NCBI GenBank assembly: GCA_964385015.1
Contig: CAYLLS010000001.1
Coordinates: forward strand, 310,001 to 374,000
DNA: 64,000 bases
Direction of reading: 5' to 3'
From: CAYLLS01 sp964385015
GTDB lineage: Bacteria > Myxococcota > UBA727 > JABDBI01
How positions within the stretch are numbered: position 1 is the first letter of the stretch; the number at the start of each line of letters is the position of its first letter. The notes below the pieces were generated by a model. The model saw only the letters and a program-made list of their open reading frames with translations, made no database searches and was not told where the DNA came from. Below are positions 28,928-37,695 of the stretch, piece by piece. Position numbers and translations under genes: made by a program.

Positions 28928-29866
28928 ATGATCACTATATTAACGAATATGAAATTAATCCACAAACAACAAACAAATGTTCAAAATCATTATAATGAAT
29001 CACCAGATCAACACTTATATAAAAATTTCATAAAACAAGCTATCAAGTTTAAAAGACTGTCAAAACAAGAGGAAAAAACATTAGGTCTTAAAATCTATAA
29101 AACACAAAATCATCAAGCTATTAAAACATTAATTCTACACAATATGAGATTAAGCATAAAAATTGCATATAAATATAAAAGATCATGGACAAATATAATG
29201 GATTTAATACAAGAAGCATCTATAGGTATTGCTATAGCAGCAAAAAAATGGGATCCACACAAAAAAACTCGTTTTGGTACTTACGCATCATATTGGATAA
29301 AAGCACAACTAACTAAATTTTTAATGACAAATGCACGTTTAATACATACAGCAAATACTAAAATAGGAAGAAAAATTTACTTTAATTTACCTAAAATAAA
29401 ACGAAAATTAATATCTCAAGGCAAACACCCAACACCTGAATTAATTGCTAAAGAAATAAATGAAGATCCTAAAGAAGTTACGTCTGTAATCACAAGAATT
29501 AATAACAACGAAACAAGCATAAATAATAAATTTTATAATAGAACCAATAATAATAACATAATAGAAAATTTAATCACATCTAAAAACTTAAATGCAGAAA
29601 ATTTAATATGTCAATACCAAATAAATAAAACCATGAATAACATTATAATTCATTTTACCAAAACATTAAATAATGAACGGGATATAACAATTTGGACCAA
29701 ACATCTTATATCAGATAATCCTATTAGTTTGGTTGATTTGGGTAAGCAATATAATGTATCAAAACAACGAATCTTTCAACTAGCAAATAAAATTAAACAA
29801 AATTTTAGATGCTACATCATTGATACATTAGGTCCTAATACTAATTTATCTTGGCTATTTTCTTAA
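28928..29866 (+). CDS. rpoH: RNA polymerase sigma-32 factor RpoH (heat-shock sigma)
   Basis: A 312-residue sigma-70 family factor with regions 2 and 4. Region 2 has NIMDLIQEASIGIAIAAKKWDP and FGTYASYWIKAQLTKFLM. The segment GRKIYFNLPKIK matches the RpoH box (QRKLFFNLRK) that separates RpoH from RpoD. The region 4.2 helix-turn-helix is SLVDLGKQYNVSKQRIFQLANKIKQ. The segment YKRSWTNIMDL resembles deltaproteobacterial RpoH more than the E. coli form, by memory. An alternative start is the Met at 28949. It probably drives chaperone genes, of which dnaJ is in this window. Confidence 0.82.
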   Translation: MITILTNMKLIHKQQTNVQNHYNESPDQHLYKNFIKQAIKFKRLSKQEEKTLGLKIYKTQNHQAIKTLILHNMRLSIKIAYKYKRSWTNIMDLIQEASIGIAIAAKKWDPHKKTRFGTYASYWIKAQLTKFLMTNARLIHTANTKIGRKIYFNLPKIKRKLISQGKHPTPELIAKEINEDPKEVTSVITRINNNETSINNKFYNRTNNNNIIENLITSKNLNAENLICQYQINKTMNNIIIHFTKTLNNERDITIWTKHLISDNPISLVDLGKQYNVSKQRIFQLANKIKQNFRCYIIDTLGPNTNLSWLFS

Positions 29867-29883
29867 ATACTATCATACAAACA

Positions 29884-31149
29884 TTATAAAATTTTTTTCA
29901 TACTATCCATAAATTTCCACAATACTTTAGGTATATTTATAGAACCATCTTCATTTTGATGATTTTCTAATATAGCTGCTAAAGTCCTACCTAATGGTAA
30001 GCCTGATCCATTCATTGTAGTCATTAACATAATTTTATTATCATATTTTTTATATCTAATTTTAGCTCTACGAGACTGAAAAACATCACAAATAGAACAA
30101 GAACTAATTTCTTTATATATATTTTGAGATGGAAACCATACTTCAATATCAACAGTTTTTTTAGCCGCAAAACCAAGTTGTCCTGTGCATACCATAACTA
30201 ATCTATGAGCCAACCCTAATTCACTCAACATAATACTAATACGATTTACCATTAAATTAAATTCATTTTCAGCCTGTTCAGCACTTACTAAACGAACGAT
30301 CTCTACTTTTTCAAATTGATGTTGTCTCACTAAACCAAAAGACTCCTTTCCTGCAGCACCAGCTTCTAATCTAAAACAAGGAGTATAAGAACAAAATCTA
30401 ATTGGTAATTTTTTAATATCTAAAATTTCATTAGCATAATAATTAGTTAATGGCACTTCGCCAGTAGGAATCATATAATATGTTTTTGAATTATTATGAA
30501 TGACAAATAAATCATTAATAAATTTGGGCAATTGACCAGTATTAACCATTGATGATGAATTAACCATAAATGGTGAAGTTATTTCTATATCATTTAAATT
30601 AGAATGAAAATTTAAAAAATATTGCATCAAAGCACGATTTAATATAGATATTTTACCTGTTAAAAATGAAAAATTTGTACCAGATATTTTAACAGCTCTT
30701 TGTATATCAATACCATTGGATAATTTACATAATGTAATATGATTTTTAATTATAAAATTAAATCTTCTTGGTATCCCAATTTGTTTCATTTCCTTATTAT
30801 CAATATCTGTCATGCCAATAGGGACATCATTAGATGCAAGATTTGGTATATATAACATATAATTATAAATTTTATATTCTAATATTTTTTGTTCTTTACG
30901 ATTAATTTTAACATTATTTTTTAATCGTTTTAAAATTAACTTATATTTATCAATATCTATTTTGTGTAATTGCATAAATATTCGACATACAATATTATTT
31001 TTCCATTGATAATTCTGTAAACGAGATATAATAATCCTTCTTTTTTGAATCAAAACAATCAGTGAATATAAATTAATATTATAATTACGATATGATAATT
31101 TTTTAGAAATAACATTAAAATTATCTTCTACAAACTTAATATCTAACAT
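29884..31149 (-). CDS. serS: Seryl-tRNA synthetase
   Basis: Class II synthetase for tRNA-Ser. The N-terminal third is the long helical arm that grips the tRNA; the core has TGEVPLTNYYANEIL, motif 2 (FRLEAGAAGKESFGLVRQHQFEK region) and motif 3 (MNGSGLPLGRTLAAILENHQ). Length (421) is normal. It is 64 bases downstream of the deoxynucleoside kinase on the same strand. Confidence 0.95.
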   Translation of the reverse strand: MLDIKFVEDNFNVISKKLSYRNYNINLYSLIVLIQKRRIIISRLQNYQWKNNIVCRIFMQLHKIDIDKYKLILKRLKNNVKINRKEQKILEYKIYNYMLYIPNLASNDVPIGMTDIDNKEMKQIGIPRRFNFIIKNHITLCKLSNGIDIQRAVKISGTNFSFLTGKISILNRALMQYFLNFHSNLNDIEITSPFMVNSSSMVNTGQLPKFINDLFVIHNNSKTYYMIPTGEVPLTNYYANEILDIKKLPIRFCSYTPCFRLEAGAAGKESFGLVRQHQFEKVEIVRLVSAEQAENEFNLMVNRISIMLSELGLAHRLVMVCTGQLGFAAKKTVDIEVWFPSQNIYKEISSCSICDVFQSRRAKIRYKKYDNKIMLMTTMNGSGLPLGRTLAAILENHQNEDGSINIPKVLWKFMDSMKKIL

Positions 31150-31213
31150 AATTAATATCCTTAATTTGCTCTATAACATAATTGATAATAAATAATATAT
31201 AGTACATATTATA

Positions 31214-31840
31214 TTAAATATGATTACATATAAACGTTTTAATTTTAGTAACAACCATATTTCTATCTTTTAAATTATTAATATAATTAAATTGATTAGT
31301 ATCAATAATTAATAATTTAGATTTATCACATTTTTCTATCCAATTTTCATATAAAATATGTAATTTATATAAATAAGATTCAGATATAGAAAATTCTATT
31401 TTTCTATTTCTTAAAATAATTCTATTTTGCAAAATAGGAATTGGACATTTTAAATAAATAATTAAATCAGGACATCTAATTATTGAAACAATAGTTTCAT
31501 ATAATAATATATAAGTATTAAAATCTTTTTTACTAATTCTTTTAGCATCATATAATGCTTTAGCAAAAATTTCAGCGTCCTCATTAATAGTTCTATCTAA
31601 AATTACCAACCCATGACATTTTCTAATTTTTTCATACATATAAAACTTATAAATTAAAAAAAAAATTTGTGAATGAAAAGACCATTTATCCATATCATTA
31701 TAAAAACAACTCAAATAAGGATTTTGCATATTATTCTCATAAAAAGGGAATGCTCCAATCTTATTAGATAACAAATGGACTAAAGTAGTTTTGCCAGACC
31801 CTATATTTCCAGAAACTGCTATATGTTTATTAGCATACAC
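31214..31840 (-). CDS. Deoxynucleoside kinase (dGK/dCK/dAK family)
   Basis: Phosphorylates deoxynucleosides to 5'-monophosphates. The P-loop is GNIGSGKTT near residues 11-19, followed by FFLIYKFYMYEKI and the catalytic DRTINEDAEIFAKALYD segment; the lid region is RIILRNRKIE. Length (208) fits bacterial members. It is the next gene after the microcompartment operon on the same strand, with a 156-base gap, so salvage of imported deoxynucleosides may be linked to that locus. Which base it prefers cannot be read. Confidence 0.85.
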   Translation of the reverse strand: MYANKHIAVSGNIGSGKTTLVHLLSNKIGAFPFYENNMQNPYLSCFYNDMDKWSFHSQIFFLIYKFYMYEKIRKCHGLVILDRTINEDAEIFAKALYDAKRISKKDFNTYILLYETIVSIIRCPDLIIYLKCPIPILQNRIILRNRKIEFSISESYLYKLHILYENWIEKCDKSKLLIIDTNQFNYINNLKDRNMVVTKIKTFICNHI

Positions 31841-31996
31841 ATATTATCCTCACTTACTATAAAAACAAATATAAACTATAATTAATAATATTATAATCAT
31901 ATAACATACAACATATATTAAATATAATATATTATTACTTTTATAAAATAAAAAAAATATTTAACAAAATATATATTAAAACACACATAACAATAA

Positions 31997-33328
31997 TTAA
32001 ACAACTCTAAAATAATCTTTTAAAACACATCTACGTTCTCTAGTGAAAGATAAAGCTGTAGTTATGCCCTCTCCTGTAGGAGAGGCAATAGTAAAACTTG
32101 TATATCCCTCTCCATTCATACCTAATCCATTATAATTAGACCCATTTTTAACAAAAATAGAACAATCCAACATACAAGACATTTTATGTAAAATAGATAT
32201 ATCTTGAGAATAAATACTAGCTGTATGTTTATATCCATGCTCACTCATAACTGCTATATTCATAGCATCATCTATATTAGATACTCTTAATAATGGCAAA
32301 ACAGGCATAAGCATTTCATTGATAATAAACGGATGCTTTTCACTATCAACTTCACATAATAAAATCTTATTTTTTACAGATATGCTTTTACCTATAGCTT
32401 TAGCTATTAAATAAGCATCCTTACCAATCCAATTTTTATTAACACTTATGTTATTATTTAATATTAATTTTTCCAATTTACGTATTTCATATTTTGTTAA
32501 TTCCACAGCACCAACATGCTTCATATATTCCTTTAATGTATCTGCAACATTACTCATGCAAAATATTTCTTTTTCAGCTATACATACAATATTATTATCT
32601 AAACTAGATCCACTAATAATACTAGAAGCTGCTAATTTTAAATTAGCACTTTGATCTACCACAACTGGAGGATTCCCTGGTCCTCCACAAATAGCACGTT
32701 TACCTGAACTCATAGCTGCTTTAACAACAGCTGGACCTCCAGTAACCACAATTAATGCTACATCTCTATGCAACATTAACTCATTAGCAGAAATAATGTT
32801 AGGATCATCAATCATAACAATAAGATTAGGAGGACCACCTAAATCTAAAATAACTTTATTCAACATATTAATTAAAAACAAAGATACTTTTTTAGCAGCT
32901 GGATGAACATTAAATACAACAGTATTCCCTCCAGCTAACATACCAATACTATTACATAAAATAGTTTCAGTAGCGTTTGTACTAGGAGTAATAGCAGCAA
33001 TGACACCAAATGGAGCTCGTTCTATTAATGTTAATCCACAATCTCCAGAAAAACATAAGGGTTTTAATATTTCACAACCTGGAGTTTTATTTGCAACTAA
33101 ATAATGCTTTTTAATTTTATCTGTAACATTACCCATACCTGTTTCTTCAACAGTCATTTGTGCCAACTGCATAGCTAACTTTTTAGTTAATTTTCTTATC
33201 ATTTTGATAAGTTTATTTCTATCATTGATAGAATATGCATTTAATAATAATTCATTAGCTTTCATGGATGCTTTGATAGCTAAATCTACACTACTGAAAA
33301 TACCATTATATTCATTTGTCACATTCAT
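31997..33328 (-). CDS. CoA-acylating aldehyde dehydrogenase of the EutE/PduP microcompartment type
   Basis: Oxidises a short aldehyde to acyl-CoA with NAD+ and CoA, recycling the private cofactor pools of a metabolosome. Landmarks are GIFSSVDLAIKAS (9-21), the NAD fold with FGVIAAITPSTNATETI, GGPGNPPVVVD and catalytic Cys249 in DNNIVCIAEKE; the C-terminus ends in the family-typical TFTRxRRC-like stretch. The protein has only eight residues before the conserved GIF start, and a stop codon lies in frame six codons upstream of the ATG. The usual N-terminal encapsulation helix of PduP and EutE is therefore absent. It is the last gene of the shell-protein operon, 63 bases after the pentamer gene. 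Confidence 0.92.
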   Translation of the reverse strand: MNVTNEYNGIFSSVDLAIKASMKANELLLNAYSINDRNKLIKMIRKLTKKLAMQLAQMTVEETGMGNVTDKIKKHYLVANKTPGCEILKPLCFSGDCGLTLIERAPFGVIAAITPSTNATETILCNSIGMLAGGNTVVFNVHPAAKKVSLFLINMLNKVILDLGGPPNLIVMIDDPNIISANELMLHRDVALIVVTGGPAVVKAAMSSGKRAICGGPGNPPVVVDQSANLKLAASSIISGSSLDNNIVCIAEKEIFCMSNVADTLKEYMKHVGAVELTKYEIRKLEKLILNNNISVNKNWIGKDAYLIAKAIGKSISVKNKILLCEVDSEKHPFIINEMLMPVLPLLRVSNIDDAMNIAVMSEHGYKHTASIYSQDISILHKMSCMLDCSIFVKNGSNYNGLGMNGEGYTSFTIASPTGEGITTALSFTRERRCVLKDYFRVV

Positions 33329-33391
33329 TTATAAACCTATCATTTTATAACATATTCTCTACATAATATTTATTATATAAATTATATCATT

Positions 33392-33712
33392 TTATTTTTT
33401 CGAATTATCTTTAATAAATCCCAATTTCTTTGTAAATGATAATTTATTATTCACAACAACGCTATCAATAATACCAACTATAATATGATCTATAGGTTTA
33501 TCTTGTGTAAAATTAGTTTGCCTTGCTGAAGATCCAGCAGTATACATAATTAACTCACCTATACCAGTATTTAAAACATCTACACATACAACTAAATTAC
33601 CATTTTGATCATTAAAACTATGCAAAGTTTGTACTAATAATAACTTAAATCCATTAATTAATTCTTCTTTTTGAGTTGCAACTATAGTACCTATAACTTT
33701 TCCTAATAACAT
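33392..33712 (-). CDS. Microcompartment pentameric vertex protein (EutN/CcmL family)
   Basis: Shell vertex protein that caps the corners of a microcompartment as a pentamer. The N-terminal MLLGKVIGTIVATQKEELINGFKLLLVQ and the ID-IIVGIIDSVVV C-terminal segment are typical, and the central D-LNTGIGELIMYTAGSSAR matches the conserved VGAG-GE-V-v-GSSAR pattern. The frame opens at a TTG (33724) that overlaps the TGA of the hexamer gene; the ATG at 33712 gives the family N-terminus. Translation is probably coupled to the hexamer gene. Confidence 0.92.
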   Translation of the reverse strand: MLLGKVIGTIVATQKEELINGFKLLLVQTLHSFNDQNGNLVVCVDVLNTGIGELIMYTAGSSARQTNFTQDKPIDHIIVGIIDSVVVNNKLSFTKKLGFIKDNSKK

Positions 33713-33720
33713 AATATATA

Positions 33721-34014
33721 TCAACTATTTTTAATTATTTTTCTACCCAATGGTAAAATATTATCAATATTCATATGAGGTCTAGGGATAACATGTACAC
33801 TAATTAATTCACCTACACGTTCCGCTGCACGAGAACCAGCTTCAGTGGCTGCCTTAACAGCAGCAACGTCTCCTCTCACAATAGATGTAACAAAACCACC
33901 TCCAATTTTTTCATATCCTATTAATTCAACATTAGCTGATTTAACCATTGCATCTGATGCCTCAACCATACCTATAAAACCACGTGTTTCAATCATTCCT
34001 AATGCATCTGACAT
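33721..34014 (-). CDS. Microcompartment hexameric shell protein (BMC-H, PduA/EutM-like)
   Basis: Single BMC-domain protein forming hexagonal shell tiles. The 97-residue sequence MSDALGMIETRGFIGMVEASDAMVKSA with the later GGGFVTSIVRGDVAAVKAATEAG and VHVIPRPH is canonical. The pore-lining segment is KIGGG. The frame extends upstream to 34062, but the ATG at 34014 is preceded by AGGAG about 10 bases before it and gives the exact family N-terminus. Its G+C is visibly higher than its neighbours' because of strongly conserved Gly and Ala codons. Confidence 0.96.
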   Translation of the reverse strand: MSDALGMIETRGFIGMVEASDAMVKSANVELIGYEKIGGGFVTSIVRGDVAAVKAATEAGSRAAERVGELISVHVIPRPHMNIDNILPLGRKIIKNS

Positions 34015-34045
34015 ATATTGCTCTCCTATATCAAATAATAAAAAT

Positions 34046-34651
34046 TTATAATAAATTATCAAATATCAACATCGATGCCTTACAAGCTTCATCTATATTA
34101 GCTTCTATTCCACTAAGATATAATCTTCCAAAAGCACCAAAAGTTCTTATTTCAATTAAATTTATATTAACTGATTTTTCTGCTTCATTAGCTGCTAAAG
34201 CTATATATGCTGCTGGTTCAACTTCCATTATATAAAGAGATTCACCAGGTTTAATCATTGATCCAAAACGCAACTTATTAATAATCATTGCATGCATAGG
34301 TTCAATGCTTCTAATAATAGTATTAGTAATAATTTTCGGTTTTATTCTATCAGATAATTGCTTATTCATATTATGTAAAATAATATCTCTAGATTCAAGA
34401 ACATCTCCTTTATCATAATGATGCAATTCAAACATTCCATAAGATCTTTCTACAACAAGTGCTCCAGGATAAACATTAGTGTTTTTTAATGAAATATCTA
34501 CATATTTATGAACATCCATTCCTGGAGAAATTTCTATAAACAAACTAGACATATTTGGAGTAGGGAAATACCCATTACACGTTGTACATATATGAGAAGC
34601 TAACTGAGGCTGCAATGCATCTAAAAACACCATAGATCTAAGAGACACCAT
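34046..34651 (-). CDS. Tandem-domain microcompartment shell protein (BMC-T-like)
   Basis: A 201-residue protein with two BMC-like halves. The first (about 1-95) begins LRSMVFLDALQPQLASHI and includes LFIEISPGMDVHKYVDISLKNTNVYPGALVVERSYGMFELH; the second (about 110-201) includes YIMEVEPAAYIALAANEAEKSVNINLIEIRTFGAFGRLYLSG. Such proteins form pseudohexameric trimers, often with a larger gated pore. An AGGTG ribosome site precedes the ATG. It is the first gene of the shell operon. It is shorter than PduB or EutL, and the order of the folds suggests a permuted first half, but this needs structural modelling. Confidence 0.83.
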   Translation of the reverse strand: MVSLRSMVFLDALQPQLASHICTTCNGYFPTPNMSSLFIEISPGMDVHKYVDISLKNTNVYPGALVVERSYGMFELHHYDKGDVLESRDIILHNMNKQLSDRIKPKIITNTIIRSIEPMHAMIINKLRFGSMIKPGESLYIMEVEPAAYIALAANEAEKSVNINLIEIRTFGAFGRLYLSGIEANIDEACKASMLIFDNLL

Positions 34652-34831
34652 ATTATTAAAACACCTAATAAAATTATTATTACATTAATATTCATATTTG
34701 ATATAAAATTATTTATTATATTAAATGATATAATTTATATTGTAAATAAATAAAAAATTAGATTAAATATTGTATTTAATATAAATGTATTATAAATCAA
34801 TCAAAACTAACATTTTACAATCGAGAATATA
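34652..34831. promoter_or_regulatory. Shared control region between the microcompartment operon and gcvPA-gcvPB
   Basis: The 180 bases separate two operons transcribed away from each other and must hold both promoters. The DNA is almost only A and T, so many -10-like hexamers occur and I cannot select one. No clear operator or glycine riboswitch fold is visible. Confidence 0.35.
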
Positions 34832-36181
34832 ATGAGATATTTACCTCACTCAGATAATGATATTAAACAAATGTTATCATTTATAGGGAAACCAAATATT
34901 AAATCATTATTTAATTCAATTCCAGATAATTTAAAAATAAAAACTACATTGAATATCCCTGTAGGCATATCAGAAATAGAATTAAAAAAAGAACTTATAA
35001 AAAAATCTTCTCTTATAACAACTAATTTAAATTTTTTAGGAGCTGGCGCAACACAACATTTTGTTCCAGAAATAGTATCACAAATTTTATTAAGAAGTGA
35101 ATGGTATACACCATACACGCCATATCAACCAGAAGTATCACAAGGAACATTACAATCTATGTTTGAATTTCAAACGATTATAGCTAATTTATTTGGATGT
35201 GATATTGCTAATGCTTCAATGTATGATGGTGCTACAGCTTTAGTAGAAGCATGTTTAATGGCACAAAAAACTAAAATGAATTCTTCTATAATTTTCATGT
35301 GCAAAAACATACATCCTGAATATCGTGAAGTTTGTAATACATATTTAAACAATACTAATATGCAAATCATAGAAGTTGATTTTAATAAAAATGGCACTAT
35401 GAATCTTAATCAATTAAACATATATGCTAAACAATATATAAATAATATTATTGCCATAGTTTATCAAACACCTAATTTTTTTGGACAATTAGAAGAACAA
35501 AAAAAAATTATAAATATAGCACATTTACATAATGCAATTGTTATTAGTATTAATACTGATCCATTAATTTTTAATTTAATAAATTCTCCAGGTAATATAG
35601 GAGCTGACATAGTTGTTGGTGAAGGCATAAGTTTTTGTGGACACTTAAGCTTAGGTGGACCTGGATTAGGATTATTTGCATGTTCAAAAAAATATCTAAG
35701 AAAAATGCCAGGCAAAATTGTTGGCCAAACAATAGATCAAAATAATCAAAAAGGATATGTTTTAACATTATCTACAAGAGAGCAACATATAAGACGTGAA
35801 CATGCTACATCTAATATCTGTACAAATCATAATTTAATGGCATTAGCATTTACTATAGCTATATCATTATATGGAAAATATAGATTTTATGATTTAGCAA
35901 TACAAAATATCAAACGCACTATATTTTTTCGAAACGAAGCAAAGAAATCTGGATTAAATATAAAATTTAATACAGCACATTTTAACGAAAGTGTTATTGA
36001 ATTGTCATCAAAAGATCACTTAACCCATATATTACATAAACTACATAAAAAAAATATTTTTCCTGGATGTCCACTAAAAAAATGGTACAATACATTAGAT
36101 AATTGCCTATTAATTAATACTACAGAACAACATTCAATGGAAGACATCACACAACTCATTAAGGAATTAACATGCAGTTAA
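34832..36181 (+). CDS. gcvPA: Glycine dehydrogenase (decarboxylating) subunit 1
   Basis: N-terminal half of the split P-protein of the glycine cleavage system. Landmarks are YLPHSDNDIKQML at the start, FLGAGATQHFVPEIV, YTPYTPYQPEVSQGTLQSMFEFQT and the ANASMYDGATA segment. Length (449) is that of the split alpha chain. The 3' end overlaps gcvPB by 10 bases, which supports equal production of the two chains. The genes gcvH and gcvT are not in the window. lipB at 43.3 kb supplies lipoylation for the H-protein. Confidence 0.95.
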   Translation: MRYLPHSDNDIKQMLSFIGKPNIKSLFNSIPDNLKIKTTLNIPVGISEIELKKELIKKSSLITTNLNFLGAGATQHFVPEIVSQILLRSEWYTPYTPYQPEVSQGTLQSMFEFQTIIANLFGCDIANASMYDGATALVEACLMAQKTKMNSSIIFMCKNIHPEYREVCNTYLNNTNMQIIEVDFNKNGTMNLNQLNIYAKQYINNIIAIVYQTPNFFGQLEEQKKIINIAHLHNAIVISINTDPLIFNLINSPGNIGADIVVGEGISFCGHLSLGGPGLGLFACSKKYLRKMPGKIVGQTIDQNNQKGYVLTLSTREQHIRREHATSNICTNHNLMALAFTIAISLYGKYRFYDLAIQNIKRTIFFRNEAKKSGLNIKFNTAHFNESVIELSSKDHLTHILHKLHKKNIFPGCPLKKWYNTLDNCLLINTTEQHSMEDITQLIKELTCS

Positions 36182-37677
36182 TACACAAACATTGTTCACA
36201 AATTAACCATGGAATAGAATTTATTGAAAATTCTCTTTTTTCTAAATCTAATCATAATATATCAGGCATTGATATAAAACAAGATAAATCTGATGTATTA
36301 ATTTCATTGCAACATATTAAACATTTATTAAAACATCATTATAAAAAAAATAACAATATTAAACTACCATCATGTTCAGAACAAGAAATTTGCACTCATT
36401 TCACTAGATTAAGTAGAAAAAATTTTTGTATAGATACTAACTCATATCCATTAGGTTCATGTACAATGAAATATAATCCAAAAATAAATGAATGGGCTGC
36501 TCGACTATATGGATTTACATCTTTACATCCTTATTTACCTGAAACACATATACAGGGTGCTTTATCTATCATGTATGATCTGCAAAATTGGTTAACAATA
36601 ATTAGCGGACTTAACCAAACAAGTTTACAAGTCTCTGCTGGAGCACAAGGAGAATTTTTAGGATTATTAATTATGTTAAAAGCATTGAAACATAAAAATA
36701 TACATAAAACTGAGATTTTAATTCCAGATAGTGCACACGGCACTAATTCTGCTACAGCAGCATTTTTTGGATTAAAAGTAATATCTATCAAATCTAATCA
36801 ACATGGTTATATTAATATAAATGAAATACAAAAAAAAATAAATAAAAATACATTAGGTATTATGATTACTAATCCAAATACGTTAGGCATATTTGAAAAA
36901 AATATATTAGAAATTAGCAAAATTATTCATAATTATAATGGTTTTGTTTATGGAGACGGTGCAAATTTAAATGCATTAATGGGAATAGTGAAACCAAGAG
37001 ATTTAGGAATAGATATTATGCATTTTAACCTACATAAAACTTTTTCTACTCCACATGGAGGAGGAGGACCTGGAGGAAGTGCCATTTCTGTATCTAAAAC
37101 ATTATCACCATTTTTACCATGTCCATTAATAAAAATAAATCATGAAAATAAATACTATTTACATTATGACAATCCATTATCTGTTGGTAAAATCAGAAGT
37201 TTTTATGGAAATTTTGGTATTATGATAAGAGCTTGGACATACATTAAAGAATTAGGTTGTCATGGTCTCAAAAGAGCAAGTGAACTAGCAGTATTAAACG
37301 CTAACTACATAAAATCAAAATTAAAACCTTATTTTAATATCCCATATAATACTGATTGTTTGCACGAAATTATTATTAATGATAAAAAACAAAAAAAATA
37401 TGATATTGAAACTAAACATATAGCAAAAAGATTAATAGATTATGGCATACATCCTCCAACAATATATTTTCCCTTAATAGTACCAAATGCAATTATGATA
37501 GAGCCAACAGAAACAGAAAATAAGAAATCTTTAGATAAACTATGCGATGCATTTATATCCATTGCCTTAGAATCAATGAATAACAATGCCATTATAAAGT
37601 CTGCGCCAAATTATAGTATGATAAATAAATTAAATGAAACTATAGCTGCAAGAAAACCAATACTAACCTTTATATAA
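36172..37677 (+). CDS. gcvPB: Glycine dehydrogenase (decarboxylating) subunit 2
   Basis: C-terminal, PLP-binding half of the split P-protein; decarboxylates glycine and passes the aminomethyl group to lipoyl GcvH. The PLP lysine is Lys289 in HFNLHKTFSTPHGGGGPG. SYPLGSCTMKYNPK (91-104) and DSAHGTNSATAAFFG (186-200) are also diagnostic. Length (501) is typical. It could support glycine fermentation or one-carbon supply. Confidence 0.95.
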   Translation: MQLIHKHCSQINHGIEFIENSLFSKSNHNISGIDIKQDKSDVLISLQHIKHLLKHHYKKNNNIKLPSCSEQEICTHFTRLSRKNFCIDTNSYPLGSCTMKYNPKINEWAARLYGFTSLHPYLPETHIQGALSIMYDLQNWLTIISGLNQTSLQVSAGAQGEFLGLLIMLKALKHKNIHKTEILIPDSAHGTNSATAAFFGLKVISIKSNQHGYININEIQKKINKNTLGIMITNPNTLGIFEKNILEISKIIHNYNGFVYGDGANLNALMGIVKPRDLGIDIMHFNLHKTFSTPHGGGGPGGSAISVSKTLSPFLPCPLIKINHENKYYLHYDNPLSVGKIRSFYGNFGIMIRAWTYIKELGCHGLKRASELAVLNANYIKSKLKPYFNIPYNTDCLHEIIINDKKQKKYDIETKHIAKRLIDYGIHPPTIYFPLIVPNAIMIEPTETENKKSLDKLCDAFISIALESMNNNAIIKSAPNYSMINKLNETIAARKPILTFI

Positions 37678-37695
37678 AAAATAGTCATTATATCA

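Noticed and set aside
33712..33724. Longer pentamer (EutN) start at TTG 33724
   Set aside because: The family N-terminus begins at the ATG 33712; the four extra residues have no support, although the TTG overlaps the upstream TGA.
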